A stretch of 64,000 nt of DNA from Sulfurimonas sp. HSL-1656. GTDB taxonomy: Bacteria; Campylobacterota; Campylobacteria; Campylobacterales; Sulfurimonadaceae. Location of the stretch: NCBI RefSeq assembly GCF_039645585.1, contig NZ_CP147915.1, positions 1,860,001-1,924,000 on the forward strand. The letters run 5' to 3'. The translations under genes were made by a program, and so were the position numbers. The notes under the pieces are model-generated. The model was not told where the DNA came from. It was given only the letters and a program-made list of their open reading frames with translations, and did not search any database. Positions 49,025 to 57,602 of the stretch are shown here, piece after piece; the first letter of the stretch is position 1; the number at the start of each line of letters is the position of its first letter.

Positions 49025-49620
49025 CCGAAGCCAACACGATTCTCCCCCAGAATCTGCAGGACTTAATCGCCAACCTCTCCTATGTACAGGCCGTACCGCT
49101 GGGGACCCAGCAAGGCATCCCCTTCGTCGCCGTCAAGGTCGCCGACACCAACAGCAAACTGCTCGAGGACAACGCCGTCACCTGCGAGTTCAAGCCCTCC
49201 ATCTTCAACGTCGACTACAAGGGGCATACCCTCGCGCTCTGTATCGTGCAGTTCCGTCTCAACGGCTCCGACCGCCACATCTTTACCGCCAGCTACGACC
49301 TGCATAACGACAAACAGTACAGCGACTGCCACGACCTCCTCGCCATGACCCAGTACGGCCTGCTCGTCGCCACGGCCGAGGTGCACACCTTCTTGCAGTT
49401 CGATACGAACTTCGAAGGGACCTTCAACCCGCAGCAGGTCCTGGCCCAGGCCCGCTCCGCCGCCACCGATTACGACCCGCTGCTCTTCAGCGAGGTCTCC
49501 TACGGTCTGACCATGCAGGCCGATACGCCTGCACACCTCTGGGAGTACCTGGAGCAGATCGCCCCCGCCCTGCACCGCTGGTACGCCCGGATGCAACTGG
49601 AATCCGAAAAGGTCGAATGA
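49021..49620 (+). CDS. Protein of unknown function between tyrA and an HI0933-type flavoprotein
   Basis: I do not recognise this 199-residue protein. It has no signal peptide or membrane helix and looks like a soluble alpha/beta protein with strands such as VPFVAVKVADTNSK-like and LALCIVQFRLNG. The ATG at 49021 overlaps tyrA by 4 bases (ATGA), and its end overlaps the flavoprotein gene by 4 bases, so it is expressed as part of this unit. No role in tyrosine synthesis can be deduced. Confidence 0.72.
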   Translation: MTEANTILPQNLQDLIANLSYVQAVPLGTQQGIPFVAVKVADTNSKLLEDNAVTCEFKPSIFNVDYKGHTLALCIVQFRLNGSDRHIFTASYDLHNDKQYSDCHDLLAMTQYGLLVATAEVHTFLQFDTNFEGTFNPQQVLAQARSAATDYDPLLFSEVSYGLTMQADTPAHLWEYLEQIAPALHRWYARMQLESEKVE

Positions 49621-50867
49621 ACGCCTTCGACGTCATCGTCACTGGCAGCGGCGCCGCAGGCATGATGGCCGCTATCGTTGCGGCCCGCTGCGGCAAAAGG
49701 GTGCTGCTGCTTGAAAAGCTCTCCAAACCCGGCGCCAAGCTCAAAGCGACCGGCGGCGGCCGCTGCAACCTCACCAACACCCTCGACAACGCCGCGTTTA
49801 TGGCCCGTTTCGGCCGCGACGGCCGCTTCATGACCCCGGCGCTGGACGCCTTCGACCACAAAGCACTGATCGCTTTTTTCAATGAGATCGGCGTCGAAAC
49901 CCATGCCCCCGACGGTTATAGGGTCTTTCCCGTCACCCACAGTGCGGAGACGATCCTCTCGGCGCTGGAGAAGGAGCTCGAACGCCTCGGCGTCGAGGTG
50001 CGCTGCAAGCAGAAGGTCGTCACCGTCGAGCATGACGGCGGGCATGTGACCGGGGTGAAAACGGAGACGGACGCCTTCAGCGCCCCCCATGTCGTACTTG
50101 CCACCGGGGGGCTCGGCTACCCCCAGCTCGGTGCCGAAGGGGACGGTTATGCCCTCTCCGAGCAGGCGGGCCACACTGTCACCGCGCTCTACCCGGCCAT
50201 GATGCCGCTCAAGACCAAAGAGACCTGGGTAGAGCACTGCCGCGCCGATACGATCCCCAAGGTCACCATCAGGGTCGATCTGAAAAAGGCGAAGAAACTG
50301 CGCGCGACCGGGGACCTCATCTTCACCAGGAGCGGTATCCGGGGGCCTGCCGTCCTTGACTTCGCCCGCGACGTCACCCCGCTGCTGGAGACCTACGGCG
50401 AAGTGCCGCTGCTGATCAACATGACGAAGGGGATGACCGAAGACGACCTGCTGAAGCATTTCAAGGTGTACCAGGGGGGCCATCCCGATGCCGTCACGAT
50501 CGACCTCGTGCAGAGCCTGCTGCCCGAAGCCCTCGCGCTTCAGCTCTGTGCCCTCGCCCACGCCGACCCGCAGGCGAAGTTCAACAAACTCGACGGCAAG
50601 ATCCGCAATGACCTCATCCGCCTCCTCGCCTGGACCCCGCTCACCGTCACCGGCCACGACGGTTTCAAGATGGCGATGATCACCCGCGGTGGGGTGTCGC
50701 TCAAGGAGATCCGCCCCGAAACGATGGAGAGCCGGCTGCTCAAGGGGCTTTACTTCTGTGGCGAGCTGATGAACCTCGACGGCCCCTGCGGCGGCTACAA
50801 CCTGCAGTGGTCCTTTGCCAGCGGCTACCTCGCCGGGCAGCTGGGGATGATTCCGCACGCATCCTGA
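49617..50867 (+). CDS. HI0933/YhiN family FAD-dependent oxidoreductase
   Basis: The 416-residue flavoprotein has a dinucleotide-binding N-terminus (VIVTGSGAAGMMAAIVAARCGKRVLLLEK), followed by the family signature ATGGGRCNLTN, then LATGGLGYPQLGAEGDGY, and a C-terminal FAD motif LYFCGELMNLDGPCGGYNLQWSF written here in parts. These match the HI0933/BaiN group, whose physiological substrates are mostly unknown. It overlaps the upstream unknown gene by 4 bases. Confidence 0.92.
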   Translation: MNAFDVIVTGSGAAGMMAAIVAARCGKRVLLLEKLSKPGAKLKATGGGRCNLTNTLDNAAFMARFGRDGRFMTPALDAFDHKALIAFFNEIGVETHAPDGYRVFPVTHSAETILSALEKELERLGVEVRCKQKVVTVEHDGGHVTGVKTETDAFSAPHVVLATGGLGYPQLGAEGDGYALSEQAGHTVTALYPAMMPLKTKETWVEHCRADTIPKVTIRVDLKKAKKLRATGDLIFTRSGIRGPAVLDFARDVTPLLETYGEVPLLINMTKGMTEDDLLKHFKVYQGGHPDAVTIDLVQSLLPEALALQLCALAHADPQAKFNKLDGKIRNDLIRLLAWTPLTVTGHDGFKMAMITRGGVSLKEIRPETMESRLLKGLYFCGELMNLDGPCGGYNLQWSFASGYLAGQLGMIPHAS

Positions 50868-50963
50868 CCCTTCGCCGCCACTTGACGCCTGCCGCTTCAA
50901 GAGGCGCTTGTCTATTTTTGTGTACACTGGGGGAAGTGGCAGTCGATGGGAGGTCCCTACACA

Positions 50964-52694
50964 ATGAGCGCCGAATGGTGGGAGCACGCCGTTTTTTACC
51001 AGATCTACCCCCGCAGTTTTGCCGATGCTGACGGCAACGGCATCGGCGACCTGGCCGGCATTATCGGGAAACTTGACTACCTGCAGTGGCTCGGTGTCGA
51101 CGCCCTCTGGCTCTCCCCGCATTACCCCTCCCCGCAAATCGACACCGGTTACGATATCACGGACTTCACGGCGGTTGAACCGGCGTACGGAACGATGGAG
51201 GAGTTCGACCGCCTGCTCGACGCGATCCATGCGCGGGGCATGAAGCTGATCCTCGATCTCGTCCTCAACCACACCTCCGACAGGCATCCGTGGTTCCTGG
51301 AGGCACGTTCAAGCCGGGACAACCCCAAGCGTGACTGGTATGTCTGGCACGACGGCGACGGGGAGGGACCGCCCAACAACTGGCAGTCGGAGTTCGGCGG
51401 CTCCGCGTGGGAGTACGATACCCTCACCGGGCAGTGGTATTACCATGAATTCCTCAAAGAACAGCCCGATCTCAACTGGCGGAACCCAGACGTTCACGCC
51501 GCGATGTTCGATGTCGCACGTTTCTGGCTGGACAAAGGGGTGGACGGCTTTCGCCTGGATGCCATCGGCACCCTTTACGAAGACCCCGCGCTGACCCCGC
51601 AGACGAGCCGTTACAATGCCATTGACGTACTGCGGCACAACTGGCTTCCCCAAGAGATACGTGACGGGATGCACTACATGGATATCGTCCGCGACTTGCT
51701 CCGGTATCAGCACGAGCAGCCCGAAGTCTTTGAACTGATGCGCGACTTCCGTACCCTGATCGACAGTTATGACAACCGTTTCCTCGTCGGTGAGACCTCC
51801 GACGTCCGCTTTCTGGGGAACGGCAGGGATGCGCTGCACGCCATCTTCAACTTCGATGTCGTCTCCCTGCCGGCGTTGACGCCTCAAGCCCTCCGGAACA
51901 TCCGGAATACGTGGCAAGCCGACATGCCTGAGGGCGGCGTTTTCTGCACGACACTTAACAACCACGACCAATCCAGGAGTGCGACCCACTTTGCCGCAGG
52001 TGCGAATCAACTGCAGCAGTGCCGCATCGCCCTCGCCGTCACCCTTTTTATGGGGGGCATCCCTTTTCTTTATTACGGCGAAGAGATCGGCATGCGCGAC
52101 TATGCCATCCGCAGCCTCGGCGAGCTGCACGACAGCGTCGGCTGGATCTACCGCGATCTGCGTCTGCAGGAGGGCATCGGCGAAGCGCAGATCCTCGCAG
52201 AGCTCGGCACCTTCTCCCGGGACCGCTGCCGGACGCCGATGCAGTGGGACCGCTCCCCCAACGCGGGCTTCACGCCGGCCGGCGTCAGGACATGGCTTCC
52301 GGTGCATGACAGCTACCTTGAAGGGGTCAACGTGGCCGACCAGGCCGCCGACCCCGATGCGCTTTTGCCTTTTTACCGGGAACTGATCCGTCTGTACCGC
52401 ACGCATCCCGCACTCCAGACAGGCAGTTTCCTGGACCTCGACCCCTCCAATGAAGCGCTGCTTGTTTTCCTCCGCACATCCGGTGAAGCGCAGTGCCTCG
52501 TCATGATCAGTTTCGCCCCAAAGCCTCTGCGATACCGCCTTGAATGCCGCGGACGCATTTTGTTTACAGACGCGCAAAAGCAGACGCCCCTTGAACCGGG
52601 GGCGTACACCCTCCCCCCTTTCGGTATCCTGGTCGCAGCACTCGAAGAAAATACACGCGCCTCGGCCTGTTTACCTCTTTTCGCTATGGTATAA
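50964..52694 (+). CDS. GH13 alpha-glucosidase-type glycoside hydrolase
   Basis: The 576-residue enzyme has the complete alpha-amylase-family set: DLVLNHTSDRHPWF, catalytic Asp199 in DGFRLDAIG, acid/base Glu277 in FLVGETSD, and Asp335 in LNNHDQSR. The start and layout (WWEHAVFYQIYPRSFADADG) resemble oligo-1,6-glucosidase/alpha-glucosidase subfamilies. I chose ATG 50964 with GGGAGGT upstream over an ATG six codons earlier that overlaps that site. No signal peptide, so it is cytoplasmic. Next to ggpPS it may hydrolyse glucosylglycerol or stored glucosides; that is inference. Confidence 0.88.
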   Translation: MSAEWWEHAVFYQIYPRSFADADGNGIGDLAGIIGKLDYLQWLGVDALWLSPHYPSPQIDTGYDITDFTAVEPAYGTMEEFDRLLDAIHARGMKLILDLVLNHTSDRHPWFLEARSSRDNPKRDWYVWHDGDGEGPPNNWQSEFGGSAWEYDTLTGQWYYHEFLKEQPDLNWRNPDVHAAMFDVARFWLDKGVDGFRLDAIGTLYEDPALTPQTSRYNAIDVLRHNWLPQEIRDGMHYMDIVRDLLRYQHEQPEVFELMRDFRTLIDSYDNRFLVGETSDVRFLGNGRDALHAIFNFDVVSLPALTPQALRNIRNTWQADMPEGGVFCTTLNNHDQSRSATHFAAGANQLQQCRIALAVTLFMGGIPFLYYGEEIGMRDYAIRSLGELHDSVGWIYRDLRLQEGIGEAQILAELGTFSRDRCRTPMQWDRSPNAGFTPAGVRTWLPVHDSYLEGVNVADQAADPDALLPFYRELIRLYRTHPALQTGSFLDLDPSNEALLVFLRTSGEAQCLVMISFAPKPLRYRLECRGRILFTDAQKQTPLEPGAYTLPPFGILVAALEENTRASACLPLFAMV

Positions 52695-52773
52695 GGGACA
52701 CCGCTTGCACTTCTCGTATGAGATTTGCATATTGACTTTCTTTAATTTTTTCCACACTACAAAACACCATCAC

Positions 52774-52780
52774 AGGAGGG
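52774..52780 (+). promoter_or_regulatory. Strong ribosome-binding site deciding a non-AUG start
   Basis: AGGAGGG lies seven bases before an in-frame ATC at 52788. No ATG, GTG or TTG follows at usable distance in the frame of the downstream protein; the first canonical start is a TTG more than 100 bases on. Confidence 0.75.
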
Positions 52781-52787
52781 TAGTCAC

Positions 52788-55043
52788 ATCTCTATTGTTA
52801 TCACAGAAGACATCCACATTCTCGCCACGGATCTCGACGGAACGTTTCTCGAAAGCGCCAACAAAGCAGACGATCCGCTTTACCGCTACTTGCACGACAA
52901 TCCGAACATCATTCTTGTTTTCAACTCCGGGAGGAATATCGAACTGATCCTGCCGCTTTTGGATGATATGTCCATTCCAACCCCCCACTACATCATCGGC
53001 GACGTCGGCGCCTCCGTGCTTGACGGTACGAACCTCGAACCGGTGCAGCCGCTACAGCACAATATCTCGAAGCGGTGGTACAAGGCCCTCGACTCCATCG
53101 CGGACCTCCGCGACCGTCTCGAGACGCTCGAACGCCAGGACCAGCCCCAGGAGCGCCGCCTCTCCTACTACGTCACGAGCAGCACCATCCCCAGGGAGCT
53201 CGTCGACGAACTCAGCACCCGCGAGTGCGACGTCCTGCACTCCAACGAGATCTACCTCGACATCCTGCCCAAGGGCACCAGCAAAGGTTCCACCCTTGAA
53301 GCGCTGGTCGACCATCTGGGGGTGCCCAAAGAGCGGGTCATCGTCGCCGGGGACACCCTCAACGACCTCAGCATGTACCAGCACGGCTTCAAAGGCGTCG
53401 TGCTGAACAACGCCGAAACCCCGCTCAAAGAGGCGGCCAGCCAGATCGAACACGCCTATTTCTCCAAGGCCCCGGGGACCCACGGCATCCTCGAAGCGAT
53501 GCACCATTTCGGCATCGCCGAAGCGGAGCATATCGCCAACCTCCCGGCCCCGACTTACGGCGACGCGAACCTCGTCATGGTCTACCACCGCCTCCCGTTC
53601 CAGGAGGTCGAAGAAGCGGGGAAGATCGTCCACAAAAAACACACCAGTCCCAACGGCATCCTCCCCACCCTGCTGGGCTTCTTCGCCAACGGCGAAAAGG
53701 GCTCCTGGGTCGCCTGGTCCAAGTGTGAAAGCCGCACCCCGGAGGATTTTGAAAAGTATGTCGAGGTGGACAAGGAGCAGTACGAGCACCTCCGGGTCTG
53801 CCGCGTCCCGCTGACGGCCTATGACGTCAAGATATTCTACGAGGTCTTCTCCAAAGAGGCGTTCTGGCTTCTGCTGCACTCTTTCCACGAAAAGGCCGTC
53901 TTCAACCACGACCACTGGAAACACTTCTGCGATGTCAATCGCATCTTTGCGGAGAACACGGCGGCCGAAGCGGCCGAAGGCGCCGTCGTCTGGATCCATG
54001 ACTACAACCTCTGGATGGTCCCGGGCTACCTGCGGCAGCTACGCCCCGACGTCAAAATCGCCTTTTACCACCATACGCCTTTCCCGTCGGCGGATATTTT
54101 CAATATGCTCCCCTGGCGGCGCGACATCATCAACTCGCTGCTGCAGTGCGACTATGTCGGCTTCCATATTCCCCAGTACGTCGACAACTTCGTCAATACG
54201 GTCCGTTCCAACACCCAGATCGAAGTCAACTCCCGCAAAAATGCCGCGCCACTGTTCAAAACCTACGGCTGCGCGATCGGCGTCGATGATTATGCCGACT
54301 CTTTCACGACCGAGCTCAATACCGTCCGCCTCGGCGCACACCCCGTCGGCATCAACTGCGGTTATATCGAACAGCTTGCGGCCAGCGACCATGTGCAGAC
54401 GCTCTACCACAAGATCCGCGACGAGATCGGCGACAACAAGCTGATCGTCTCCATTGAACGCACGGACTATACCAAGGGGCCGGTGGACAAGCTCAAAGCC
54501 TACGAGCAGTTCCTGGAGACCCATCCCGAAATGCGCGGCAAGATCAACCTCTTCATGGTCTGTACCCCGCCGGCCAAGGGGATGGCGATCTACGAAGAGA
54601 TCACCCAGGATATTGCCTACCACGTCGGCCTCATCAACGGCCGCTTCGGCTCGTACAAATGGACCCCGATCCACTACGTCAACCGCGTCATCCCCTTCGA
54701 GGACGTCATCGCCTACAACTGCGCCGCGGACATCGGCTGGGTGACGCCGCTGCGCGACGGCCTGAACCTCGTCGCCAAAGAGTACGTCGCCGCCCAGCAC
54801 GCCATCGGCGGCAATGGTGCGCTGGTGCTCTCCGAATTCGCCGGGGCCGCCGTGGAACTGCACGGCGCTTTCCTCGCCAACCCCTACGACAGGGTCGACA
54901 TGAGCAATACCCTTATGCAGGCCCTCGAAGCCCCGGAAAAAGAACGGGCCTCGCGGCTGCAGCGCATGTCGAACATCATCCACCGTTACGATGTCAACGC
55001 CTGGGGGCAGGACTTCCTCTCCAGCGTCACGGAGAGTGACTAA
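52788..55043 (+). CDS. ggpPS: Fused glucosylglycerol-phosphate phosphatase/synthase (GgpPS-like)
   Basis: GgpPS makes the osmolyte glucosylglycerol from ADP-glucose and glycerol 3-phosphate. Read from ATC 52788, the ~751-residue protein has an N-terminal HAD-IIB phosphatase (nucleophile motif TDLDGT, Asp15/Asp17; KGTSKGSTLEAL; GDTLNDLSMY) and a C-terminal GT20 domain with VWIHDYNLWMVPGYLR, FYHHTPFPSADIF, ERTDYTKGPVDKLKAYE and TPLRDGLNLVAKEYVAAQ. ERTDYTKG and the phosphatase-first fusion favour GgpPS over trehalose-6-phosphate synthase. The ORF has no canonical start before the HAD motif; an AUC or AUU start is likely. The first TTG (52890) would remove the nucleophile. Confidence 0.82.
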   Translation: MSIVITEDIHILATDLDGTFLESANKADDPLYRYLHDNPNIILVFNSGRNIELILPLLDDMSIPTPHYIIGDVGASVLDGTNLEPVQPLQHNISKRWYKALDSIADLRDRLETLERQDQPQERRLSYYVTSSTIPRELVDELSTRECDVLHSNEIYLDILPKGTSKGSTLEALVDHLGVPKERVIVAGDTLNDLSMYQHGFKGVVLNNAETPLKEAASQIEHAYFSKAPGTHGILEAMHHFGIAEAEHIANLPAPTYGDANLVMVYHRLPFQEVEEAGKIVHKKHTSPNGILPTLLGFFANGEKGSWVAWSKCESRTPEDFEKYVEVDKEQYEHLRVCRVPLTAYDVKIFYEVFSKEAFWLLLHSFHEKAVFNHDHWKHFCDVNRIFAENTAAEAAEGAVVWIHDYNLWMVPGYLRQLRPDVKIAFYHHTPFPSADIFNMLPWRRDIINSLLQCDYVGFHIPQYVDNFVNTVRSNTQIEVNSRKNAAPLFKTYGCAIGVDDYADSFTTELNTVRLGAHPVGINCGYIEQLAASDHVQTLYHKIRDEIGDNKLIVSIERTDYTKGPVDKLKAYEQFLETHPEMRGKINLFMVCTPPAKGMAIYEEITQDIAYHVGLINGRFGSYKWTPIHYVNRVIPFEDVIAYNCAADIGWVTPLRDGLNLVAKEYVAAQHAIGGNGALVLSEFAGAAVELHGAFLANPYDRVDMSNTLMQALEAPEKERASRLQRMSNIIHRYDVNAWGQDFLSSVTESD

Positions 55044-55127
55044 ACCTTTCGGATGATTCCGCCCCTCTCCTTTTCCGCGCGCCTTGACAAACCTATGCGC
55101 CGCCGAGAACGTGGAGAGGGAGTTGCA

Positions 55128-55517
55128 ATGCAGCATCCTAAAAATAGAGATGAAATTTCAGCATATGAGGGAATGGGACGTGTTATGAAAAGGTATCTCG
55201 GCGCCTTCACCATCGATATCTACGACCTCGGCGGGATCATGGAGACTCGTATCAATGATGAGGCCCGGTGGGTCGTCGAACAGTATATCCGTACTATCAA
55301 CGATATTGCGGAGGTGGAGCCTCTGAGTATCGAGCAGAGGGTATCCGCTGAGTACATCGACGAGGAGCTGGACCGGTACCGCAATCTACAGTTTTCGTTC
55401 GTGATGTCCTCCGGCGAAGAGCGCCATGTGCTGTTTCGGGAGCTGTTCAGGCGTTTAAGGGACATCGACACCGGCTGCATGGCCAATGTCGAACTCGAGC
55501 CCTATTTTGGGACATAA
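55128..55517 (+). CDS. Unrecognised 129-residue protein downstream of ggpPS
   Basis: The protein is soluble, acidic and mostly helical by eye (DEARWVVEQYIRTINDIAEV, RVSAEYIDEELDRYRNLQF), with no motif I know. I start it at ATG 55128 after a GGAGAGGGAG ribosome site; an upstream ATG at 55095 is a weaker option. The codon use is more AT-rich than in ggpPS. It starts 84 bases after ggpPS and may or may not be cotranscribed. Confidence 0.6.
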   Translation: MQHPKNRDEISAYEGMGRVMKRYLGAFTIDIYDLGGIMETRINDEARWVVEQYIRTINDIAEVEPLSIEQRVSAEYIDEELDRYRNLQFSFVMSSGEERHVLFRELFRRLRDIDTGCMANVELEPYFGT

Positions 55518-55549
55518 CCGGATGGAAGGGCGTTTCGGAGAGCACCGGC

Positions 55550-56200
55550 TTACGGCGTACCGAACTCTTTGATGACGAGGTGATCCGCACTGCTGTCGGC
55601 GGGGTTGTAGAGCGCATTCGTCGACCCGACAGCTATCCCGGAGGATTCGGCCCTGACCCACATACTGACGGTATGGCTGCCTGCCGAGAGGCCGTCAAAG
55701 ATCCCCGTGATCGTCGCCGGATGCGAAGGTAAACACCCCTCTTCACCGTACTGCAGCATCGTACGGGCAGGTCCTGCCGAAGACGGCGTATCGTCGACCC
55801 TCAGTTCGAAAACAACTTGATCATCGGCAATGACGCCGACGCAGATACGGCCGTTGTACTGGATCTCGAGCACCGAGGCGTCCTGCTGCTTGACATAACT
55901 TCCCATATCGCCTATTTTGACGAAATCTCCGAGAAATGTCCCAGTAAGAGGGGATGTCGTCCGCGGGACGGCCAGGGTACTCCACCCCACCAGACCGGTC
56001 GCGGCGATGGCGTTCGTATTGGCCGAGATACGGCTGTTGTTGTCGTTGATCTGCGTCGTCTGCTCGTTGAAATTGGCGTTGACCTCGTCAGCGATAGCCG
56101 GCGTATTCGCGACAAAGGTATTCATGGCACCGACTTCCCCCGCACGGAGCACACTTCCTGCCAGAAGCAGCGCTGCCGCTGCAGCCGTGATGCTTTTCAT
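55550..56200 (-). CDS. Secreted protein with N-terminal coiled-coil-like stem
   Basis: The 216-residue protein has a signal peptide (ITAAAAALLLAGSVLRA), then FVANTPAIADEVNANFNEQT followed by an Asn-rich helical stretch (TQINDNNSRISANTNAIA) that resembles the trimer-forming stems of surface proteins. The rest is beta-rich with two Cys residues in ICVG and EEGCLP. I recognise no family. It is most likely periplasmic or surface-exposed, and it lies just downstream of the SPFH gene. Confidence 0.65.
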   Translation of the reverse strand: MKSITAAAAALLLAGSVLRAGEVGAMNTFVANTPAIADEVNANFNEQTTQINDNNSRISANTNAIAATGLVGWSTLAVPRTTSPLTGTFLGDFVKIGDMGSYVKQQDASVLEIQYNGRICVGVIADDQVVFELRVDDTPSSAGPARTMLQYGEEGCLPSHPATITGIFDGLSAGSHTVSMWVRAESSGIAVGSTNALYNPADSSADHLVIKEFGTP

Positions 56201-56229
56201 GGAAACTCCTTCTACTTTATCTGCCGGCG

Positions 56230-57084
56230 TTATTTGAATACGCTGCCGAGCATCCCCTTGATCGCCTGCTGCACGTCGGCCGGGTAGACAACAAACTTGC
56301 CGTTCTGGCTTTCGCCCAGTTTCTCCAGCGCGGCGATATAGCGGTCGCCGAGCAGGAACATGGCGGGGAGCTCCTTCTCCTGGATGGATTCGGAGATGCG
56401 GGCGATCGCTTCGGCCGAGGCCTGTGCCAGCGCCACCTGGGCCTGGGCTTCGAGCTTGGCCGCTTCGAGTTTCCCTTCGGCTTCCAGGATCATGGCGTTC
56501 TTGTTCCCGTCGGCCTTGGTGACGACAGCACGGCGTTCACGCTCGGCGGCGGCCTGCTGCTCCATCGCTTTTTGCATGGAGGGGCTGGGGCTGATGTCCT
56601 GAATCTCGACGGACTTGACGGTCACGCCCCAGTCGGCGACGTCGTCGATGATCTGCTCTTTGAGGCGCGCCTTGATCATGTCGCGGTTGGAGAGCGCCTC
56701 GTCCAGCTTCATCTCCCCTATAATGGAACGCAGCGTCGTCATGACGAGATTGACAATGGCCATGCGGAAATCCTCGACCCCGTAGACCGCATCCGAGGGG
56801 CGCGTGACACGGATAAAGGCGATGGCGTTGGTGAGGATGACGGCGTTATCCATCGTGATGACCTCCTGCTGCGGGACGTCTAGGATGATATCCCTTGTCG
56901 TCATCCGCTCGCGTACACTGTCGATGTAGGGGATAATGAGGTTGAGCCCCGGGGTGAGGGTCCGGTAGAACTTGCCCAGCCGTTCGATGATCCACTCCTC
57001 GCCCTGCGGGACGACCTTGATCCCCTTGTAGAGGGTGATGATGATGACGATGGCAAAGACGCCGATAAGGTAGAGTGAAACCAT
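56230..57084 (-). CDS. SPFH-domain stomatin/prohibitin-like protein (QmcA type)
   Basis: These proteins form membrane-bound oligomers and partner with NfeD. The 284-residue protein has an N-terminal membrane helix (LYLIGVFAIVIIITLYKG), the SPFH core with VPQGEEWIIERLGKFYRTL and LDVPQQEVITMDNAVI, a QQAAAERERRAVVTKADG helix and a C-terminal coiled coil. It begins directly at the nfeD stop codon with no gap, so the pair is coupled. Confidence 0.93.
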   Translation of the reverse strand: MVSLYLIGVFAIVIIITLYKGIKVVPQGEEWIIERLGKFYRTLTPGLNLIIPYIDSVRERMTTRDIILDVPQQEVITMDNAVILTNAIAFIRVTRPSDAVYGVEDFRMAIVNLVMTTLRSIIGEMKLDEALSNRDMIKARLKEQIIDDVADWGVTVKSVEIQDISPSPSMQKAMEQQAAAERERRAVVTKADGNKNAMILEAEGKLEAAKLEAQAQVALAQASAEAIARISESIQEKELPAMFLLGDRYIAALEKLGESQNGKFVVYPADVQQAIKGMLGSVFK

Positions 57085-57546
57085 TTAGTTCTCCTTCAGG
57101 GGGGTCACTTTGATCAGCTGGCCGCTGACGTCGACAATACGCACCTTGGTGCCGACGGTAATCGGCTCGTCGGCGAATGCAGGCCATTCGCGGTTGCCCA
57201 GCACGGGGATGTCAAAAAGTACTTTGCCGCGCTGCGGCGGTTCGATCCCCTCGGTGACAGTCCCCTTTGTGTCGACCCTGTAATTGGGCTGACCGCTCTC
57301 CGACACCGTACGCTGACGGATGAAACGCCACCACCCTACGATGAATAGGGTGGAGAGGATCGACCAGATCAGCAGTTCGGCGGAGAAGGAGAGATCAAGG
57401 AGATAAGCGAGCGTCCCCGTCAGGATCGCGGCGACGCCGATTCCCAGCAGCAGGAAGGTGAGGGCCATCGTCTCCAGGCCGATCAGCACCATTCCAAGGA
57501 TCACCCAGTGCCACCATTCTACGTTTGCGTTCAACCAATCGAGCAT
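57085..57546 (-). CDS. NfeD family membrane protein
   Basis: The 153-residue protein has three or four membrane helices (WVILGMVLIGLETMALTFLLLG is the first) and a C-terminal OB-fold domain (GTKVRIVDVSGQLIKVTPL), the short NfeD form. NfeD proteins bind SPFH partners and help place them in the membrane. It heads the pair with the SPFH gene. Confidence 0.9.
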   Translation of the reverse strand: MLDWLNANVEWWHWVILGMVLIGLETMALTFLLLGIGVAAILTGTLAYLLDLSFSAELLIWSILSTLFIVGWWRFIRQRTVSESGQPNYRVDTKGTVTEGIEPPQRGKVLFDIPVLGNREWPAFADEPITVGTKVRIVDVSGQLIKVTPLKEN

Positions 57547-57602
57547 GCTTTACTCCTACGTCTTCACACAAGTATAGCAAATAAACCTGCAGGGCTGTGC
57601 CG

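Noticed and set aside
52788-55043. Call as trehalose-6-phosphate synthase (OtsA)
   Set aside because: The HAD domain is N-terminal and the GT20 part has ERTDYTKGPVDK rather than the usual OtsA VDRLDYIKG; both fit GgpPS better. It cannot be fully excluded.
52890-55043. TTG at 52890 as start of ggpPS
   Set aside because: No ribosome site there, and it would cut off the DLDGT nucleophile motif that is plainly encoded upstream.
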